Shown piece by piece: positions 59,301 through 64,000 of a stretch of 64,000 nt of DNA (its first letter is position 1; every line of letters begins with the position of its first letter). The translations under genes were made by a program, and so were the position numbers. The stretch lies in NCBI GenBank assembly GCA_028015205.1, contig CM051517.1, forward strand, positions 52,327,455 to 52,391,454, given 5' to 3'. This stretch comes from Mytilisepta virgata. Lineage: Eukaryota; Mollusca; Bivalvia; Mytilida; Mytilidae. Under the pieces are notes generated by a model, which saw nothing but the letters and a program-made list of their open reading frames with translations, had not been told where the DNA came from and did no database searches.

Positions 59301-62300
59301 GGCTGTGTTACTCCACGAGATGCACCCTTACAGCAGGTAATATGATTGGTATCGGAGAACTGAACTTGGACATAAAACTTTATCTAGGTCAATGATGCAC
59401 AATAAGTAGGTCAGAGTGACCTAATTTTGATGGGAGGTTGTGTTACTCCCCCAAGGTGCACCCTGACACTAAGTAATATGATTGCTTGGTATCGAAAAAC
59501 TGAACTCAGAGGTAAAACTTAACATAAGTCAATGAAGCGCAATAAGGAGGTCAAAGTGACCTAGTTTTGGTGGGAGCCTGTGTTACTCCCCAAGATGCAC
59601 CCTAACACCATGTAATATGATTGTAGCTCCCTTGGTATTAGAGAACTGTATTCAGACATAAAACTTAACCTAAGTCAATGAAGCATGATAAGTAGGTCAG
59701 AGTGACCTAATTTTGGTGGGAGACTGCGTTGCTTCATGGGATAAATCCTGACACCAAGTAATATGATTGCCGCTCCTTTGGTATTGGAGAACTAAACTCG
59801 GACGTAAAACTTAACCTAAGTCAATGAAGCGCGATAAATCTTTCAGAGTAACCTAATTTTGGTGGGAGGCTATGTTACTGCCTGAGATGCACCCTGACAC
59901 CAAGTAATATGATTGTAGGTCCCTTGGTATTGGCGATCTGAACTCGAACATAAAACTTAACCTTAGTCAATAAAGCTCTATAAGTAGGTCAGAGTGAATG
60001 AATTTTAGTGGGAGGCTATGTTACTCCTCGAGATGCGCCCCGAGACTAGTAATATGATTGTAGATCCCTTGGTATCAAAGAACTCTACTCGGACGTAAAA
60101 CTTAACCGAAGTCAATGAAAAGCAATAAGTAGATCAGTGACCTAATTTTGGTGGGAGGCTATGTTACTCCCCAAGATGCATCTCAACACCAAGTAATATG
60201 ATTATAGGTCACTTTATATGTTAAAACTGATTCTTGACATAAAACTTAAAAGCCAGTCAACAGTGTAATATGGGTCATGTGACCTTCATCTTATGTCACA
60301 TGGGCAGTCTCTTCAACGTGCATCTGCAAACAAAAACATAGCACGAAGTGCTTATGTCCAGCACTGATGCTAAAATCCCACTGTAACAGGCATTAATATT
60401 TAGTTGATTTGTAAAAAAGTAGTTTTAAAAGGAGGAATCAATTTTTTTTCGCGAATTAAAAAAAATGGATATAAATGAATTATTTCAGACATACTTATTA
60501 GCAATTGATTTTGAATAACTACACACAGATGTATAATTGTTCACTGGGTTCAGAGACATATAAAACAATATATGTCTCTGCTGGGTCCTTTATAAAAAAA
60601 TTCTCTACCATTATGCATAACTTTAAGAAGATACTAAAAGTACTGAAACTAAAATTCACAAATTAAAGGATACTCAAAATTCAGATATAATTATAGAGTG
60701 GGAATCTCAATGTTTTCACATATATAAAGACCAAGCCTAGGTGCTCACACCAATGAATGTGCGTATTGTTATAAGGAGAAATAAAATACGTTTCGAGATG
60801 AGATCTCAACCATTTCATAGTTATTTGAATGTTAAGGGGTTTGAGAGGGTGGATAAATATGACAGCTGACCGTCAATTTGGACTTTTACAATTCATACTC
60901 ATGGTCATCTTAATTTTTTTTTCATCAAAACACAAAAATGTTTAATACAATTGGAAAATCGTCCAAAAAATATAATTTGTTCGTCCTGTAATAATACGTC
61001 ATACTTTCGGCATAGTTATTTTATTTTGCTTTCAAAAAATTATCTTTCTTGTTCCTTCAAATAGCTGTTTTAATGTCAAAGTCGAAAACGGCAGCAAACA
61101 CTAATCGACCCGCCATACTGTTGGCAAATTCGTAACACGTGACCAAAAGTTTTGGAGCATCTCACAAATCATTTTTACTACACGTGTTCAACGTTTGTTG
61201 ACATTCGTCTTGTTAGAATATATAAAATCATAACCTTTTAATATCTAATAAGAGGATTTGTTTTTTAAAAGAAAATCATTTCATTTGAATATATTTCAAA
61301 TTTATTCCTCTGAGAAACGTGAATACAGAAGTCCATTCCGAACTTGTTTCGTATTTCTTTTCGAAAGATAACTTCCAGGTAGAAAACAAATCAATAAAAT
61401 ATATTTTAAAATCGTTCTCAATACAGCTATTTTTTAATACTTGAATGGTTGAAATGGTTAAGAATGACGAAATGAACACTCGATGAGGACTGAAAGTAAT
61501 TAACTTACTGAAAATATTAAAATTACCGACTGTCACCAACCGGTAACAATATTGGTTGTAAATTAAATTGAATTTCCCTCGCTTTCGCACTTCTGTATTT
61601 TTTCATATTCATACCTAAAGTTTGCTCGATTCAAAACATTTTTCTCCAACACCCATTTGTTATTCGATACAGTTATCTTTCTATATATGTTATTTTTCAG
61701 TGAATAACTGCAGACAACCCTATGCATTGTACCTTGATTTAAAATTGTATTGAGTTCATAGGAACTATTTGCAGATTGGGGGTACTTTGGCTCAGCAGAT
61801 CGTCGTGTTAACAAAACTCCAGCACGGCTAGTTTTATCAAAACCACCAGTGCTGGACTAAAAATATATGACCTTATGTCAACTAGTAACTGGCTGTGGAC
61901 GCGTATGTGGACGCCGAGGGAACTCCAATAGTCCCCCTCGACTTCATTGACGTGAACTAAAATTAGGTGAACAGCATTTACTTTGAAAATGAATGCTATT
62001 TTGTAGTTTTATTTGGGTGGAAATTGTTGACTTAAGCACATTTGTATGTTTCTTACTTTTGACTACTGTAGTCCAACTGTGCGAGTCTCAGAGAAAAGCT
62101 ATATTGACAAAGATTATCAATATTTCACCAAGTACTATAGTTTGCCACACAGACAAGAATACTAATCAAATCAACAGCATTCTCCGAATTCATATTCAAT
62201 TATTTTACCTTCACACTGTCCCCAGCCATAAGTAGGTACATATCCAGGAGGACAGGTACACTTGTAAGATCCTGGTATATTTTCACATCCTTCCTTACAT

Positions 62301-63723
62301 CGACCGTCTGCACATTCATCAATATCTGAAATCAAATATATTAAAGTTTAAGTAAAGTTTTCCCAAAATATTCCTAAAACTCAAATCATCAGAATTTTAT
62401 CCATCTTCATTTTCAATCATATTACATACTGTTACAAAATAAAGAGCAATACAGTATACATTTTCCATAAAATTGTAACTACTGGTACATACATATATTA
62501 ATAACAGAATCAGAAAGGAAGATACGGTACATTAATTCTTAACACAAAATCTGTACAAATATGTGACAAAAGTCAGAGAAAAGAAAAAACACAGTCATGC
62601 TTTCCTTTCATATCAATTTTAGTAAGAAACAAATCCAGCAAGATTTTCTATCCTTACCTGTACATTTTTCACCAGTGACATCAACTTTGTATCCTTTTGG
62701 ACAAGAACATCTGTAGCTCCCTCTAGTGTTACGACAGGTTCCAACTGGCCCACACAGGTCTGGATTCTCTCTACACTCATCAATATCTAAACATCACGAT
62801 GAATTAGAAGGAATAATATATTTACCTTTTAAGATATATAGTTTTCATTAGTAAGGTTTCATTTAGCCAATCTTACAAATAAAAAATTTCTCAACTTCTA
62901 TGAACTTAATATGAACCAAGCAATTATTACAGAAACTAAGGCCAGAATAAAAAAATAGGTTTGTTTGCCCAAACGCCACAGACTGCAAAAAATCCTGCCG
63001 AGTCAAATTCTTTTTTTTGTATCAAATCTCAATCTTTTTTATTTATTTCCGGATTTTTAACATGTACGTTGGTTCCGTTCCCGATGCTAGTTTTAAAAGG
63101 GAAATCGCTTCTGCGCTTTCTTCATCTATAAAGAATACTAGTTAAAAAGCGTTTGATTCTGATTAAATTATTCACTGGATTTAAAACATGGCAGACTTTT
63201 TTTTACAATTTCGTTGGTTGTATTTAGTTAAGACGGATTGGGAGTGGTCTCATTAATATATTTTACATTTGTCAATTTATAGAGATGATGGTTTTATACT
63301 ATTTTCTGGAAATAAAGACGAGCTGTGTACTTTCTTCGACATAGCAAACAGCACATATCCATTTTTGAAATTTACATTCGACATATCCGTTTATTTTGTT
63401 TAGTTGGGGTTTAACACCGTTTTCAGCACATTTTGGCCATTTTGTGGCGGCCTGCTTTTATTGGTGGAGGAAGCCGGAGTACCCGGAGAGAACCACCGAC
63501 CTTCGGTAGGAAATCGAAATATCCGTAGAGACTAGAGAGCTTACATGTATTAGATGTATCTGTATTTAAAGGACAGAGATTTCAAACTCAGAATACATTG
63601 GATGTCCGTATATATATAGAAAATATACATAAAACTATCAATATCTACCGAGAACATCAGCACACTCAAAATCAGTATTTAAAGGATTTATTATTGGGCC
63701 AATAATATGATTCATTTGTTGCA
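53310..63723 (-). CDS. FBN: fibrillin, 3' part (7 exons; continues past the right edge)
   Basis: Exons: 63649-63723 (less sure), 62658-62786, 62209-62325, 59079-59201, 58794-58896, 54563-54728, 53310-53669 with TGA at 53310-53312. All junctions keep phase. Three exons are calcium-binding EGF modules starting DIDEC or DTDEC, each phase 1 to 1, with conserved Cys spacing. Next comes a last EGF-like module ([14 protein letters not shown]...[15 protein letters not shown]), as in vertebrate fibrillin RIGQGHC. The 54563-54728 exon has [11 protein letters not shown] and a furin-type site, SKRAKR|SI. The final exon ([20 protein letters not shown]...) matches the fibrillin C-terminal propeptide, asprosin in mammals. 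The product would be an extracellular microfibril protein processed at its C-terminus. The intron from 54729 to 58793 is packed with mobile elements. Confidence 0.88.
54229..54292 (+). repeat. tRNA-like SINE head or tRNA pseudogene
   Basis: TTTAGCTCAGTCGGTAGAG is a good polymerase III box A and GGGTTCAATCACTGG a box B. The region between them is too short for an anticodon arm and the acceptor stem does not pair, so this is not a functional tRNA. It sits in the last fibrillin intron (53670-54562). Confidence 0.55.
55216..55614. mobile_element. about 400-bp element with 29-bp terminal inverted repeats
   Basis: 55216-55244 and 55586-55614 are inverted copies matching at 28 of 29 positions; the core is GACTTGCTGCAGGTATGTAG. 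The interior includes GTTCTACCATCAGTCGAAGT and GCCGTGAGGATAAGTCAA, also found at 58315-58350. No transposase is encoded. Confidence 0.7.
56200..57441. mobile_element. 1242-bp TIR element with poly-G/poly-C ends and 3-bp TAA target duplication
   Basis: The left end GGGGACGACCATCTGATATT is followed by a G run (56222-56240). The right end, reversed, is GGGGACGATCATTTGATATT followed by a G run (57396-57418 as C on plus). TAA flanks both ends (56197-56199 and 57442-57444), and the interrupted LINE frame proves the insertion. GTTATTTATTTTCA-type motifs repeat near both ends. A 3-bp TWA-like duplication suggests PIF/Harbinger or Zator relatives. It carries the minus-strand exon at 56405-56598 and is probably a deletion derivative. 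Confidence 0.85.
56405..56598 (-). CDS. C-terminal exon of a cysteine-peptidase-like transposon protein
   Basis: A good acceptor (GATTTTGCAG) precedes 64 open codons and a [43 protein letters not shown] and a YVIYLRIKT end. The GGHF...WYLYDG pattern resembles the His box of papain-fold deubiquitinase/Ulp-like peptidases found in some DNA transposons. The Cys box is not in the element, so this is a remnant. AATAAA overlaps just after the stop region. Confidence 0.6.
57510..58052 (-). repeat. dispersed repeat, copy 2
   Basis: Inverse copy of 32432-32965. It includes a short (TA)n at 57597-57617 that copy 1 lacks in that length. One end abuts the LINE fragment, the other a different repeat starting near 58053. 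Confidence 0.75.
58053..58680 (+). repeat. dispersed repeat ending in (GACAGACG)n and GGGGGTATAATAAA
   Basis: The stretch contains GGGTCGGGCGCGTTAGTGCA, GCCGTGAGGATAAGTCAACG and a terminal GACAGACGGACAGACAGACA run followed by ACTTCATTTTCGGGGGGTA. Parts recur at 55258-55340 (direct) and 55935-55985 (inverted), showing a multicopy family. Confidence 0.65.
59265..60250. repeat. about 145-bp divergent tandem repeat array in a fibrillin intron
   Basis: GTAATATGATT recurs at 59337, 59473, 59612, 59758, 59904, 60049 and 60193 (spacing 136-146). Each unit also has CTTGGTAT...GA.AACTGAACTC, TAAAACTTAACCTAAGTCAA, GTGACCTAATTTTGGTGGGA and TGTTACTCCCC.AGATGCAC. Confidence 0.9.
60251..62208. other. unassigned fibrillin intron sequence
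   Basis: This stretch lies between the tandem array and the EGF exon at 62209. It has a few short open frames, none with recognisable domains or splice context, and no clear repeat. Confidence 0.6.
63398..63512 (-). repeat. SINE tail copy 3 (reverse)
   Basis: Shares TAGTTGGGGTTTAACACCGT, TTGGTGGAGGAAGCCGGAGT and ACCACCGACCTTCGGTAGGA with the SINE at 16505-16735. The head is missing. It lies in a fibrillin intron. Confidence 0.75.
63649..63723 (-). CDS. FBN: candidate short fibrillin exon of unknown domain
   Basis: A 75-base stretch with acceptor TTATTGTTAG and donor CTCG|GTAGAT begins and ends in phase 1, matching the next EGF exon. It encodes [20 protein letters not shown] and ADVL. Only one Cys is present, so it is not an EGF module; it could be a linker or part of a TB-like domain. 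Phase and length divisible by three support it, but the donor is weak. Confidence 0.45.
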
Positions 63724-64000
63724 CTAACAATAAAGAAGAGTTAGAATCCCAAATTTAACTATTTAACTACAGCTTATTAAAGTGAGGCTGAAAACACACA
63801 GAATTAGATCAATTAATAATTAATGCTAGAAATTTAAATAGAAACACAGCACTTCAATTCAAGGAGAAAAGGAAAAATAAGGAACCTCCTTTGTTATTTT
63901 GCAACAAAATTTAACACTTGCTTCAAACAACTTGGTAAAATTCTCAGAAAACAGTGACATTATATTGAAAAAGATGAGACAGCAAAAAAATTATTTCCTA

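Noticed and set aside
61563..61814. 83-codon minus-strand frame in a fibrillin intron
   Set aside because: No Cys pattern or fibrillin-like module and no matching splice phases.

Overview
This is an AT-rich animal genomic window with short exons, GT-AG introns, many dispersed repeats and no bacterial-style operons. Two protein families present (a secreted beta-lactamase-like protein resembling oyster shell-matrix proteins, and a fibrillin) together with the repeat types (tRNA-derived SINE with an AAAC tail, Penelope-like and LINE fragments, divergent tandem blocks rich in TCCGTCCGTC and GTCGTC) point to a bivalve mollusc, probably a mussel. That organism call is an inference. All gene models were built by hand from splice signals, codon phase and family resemblance.

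Layout. (1) 1-5813, minus: most of ANKLE1 (ankyrin repeats and LEM domain); its first exon is not identified and its 3' end runs off the left edge. (2) 8444-17696, plus: a complete ten-exon GBA1 (lysosomal glucocerebrosidase), transcribed divergently from ANKLE1. (3) 19030-29487, minus: a complete five-exon secreted serine beta-lactamase-like protein with a long repetitive Ser/Asn/Glu/Lys tail. (4) 33190-43942, minus, with a probable untranslated first exon near 44762: a complete twelve-coding-exon peptidylglycine alpha-hydroxylating monooxygenase (PHM). (5) 53310-63723, minus: the 3' end of a fibrillin (calcium-binding EGF exons, a final EGF-like module, a furin-type site, and the fibrillin C-terminal propeptide); the gene continues beyond the right edge. 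GBA1, the beta-lactamase-like gene and PHM each sum to a whole number of codons (522, 785 and 397 residues).

The genes are not an operon or pathway. They are neighbours with separate jobs: chromatin/DNA processing, lysosomal lipid breakdown, a secreted matrix-type protein, neuropeptide amidation, and extracellular microfibrils.

Introns and intergenic DNA are full of mobile-element debris. The clearest case lies in the last large fibrillin intron: a 1242-bp TIR element (56200-57441) with poly-G/poly-C ends carries an exon for a cysteine-peptidase-like C-terminus. It sits inside a LINE reverse-transcriptase fragment with a 3-bp TAA duplication. Other notable structures are a MULE-like inverted-repeat element with a zinc-finger ORF (46814-47557), a foldback element with arms of about 195 bp (25453-26396), a possible 4.3-kb element bounded by CGATATCG-rich ends (22775-27040), two long hairpins (8775-8895, 37995-38090), a 29-bp-TIR element (55216-55614), a tandem duplication copying the edge of a PHM exon, and several minisatellites of about 145-180 bp.
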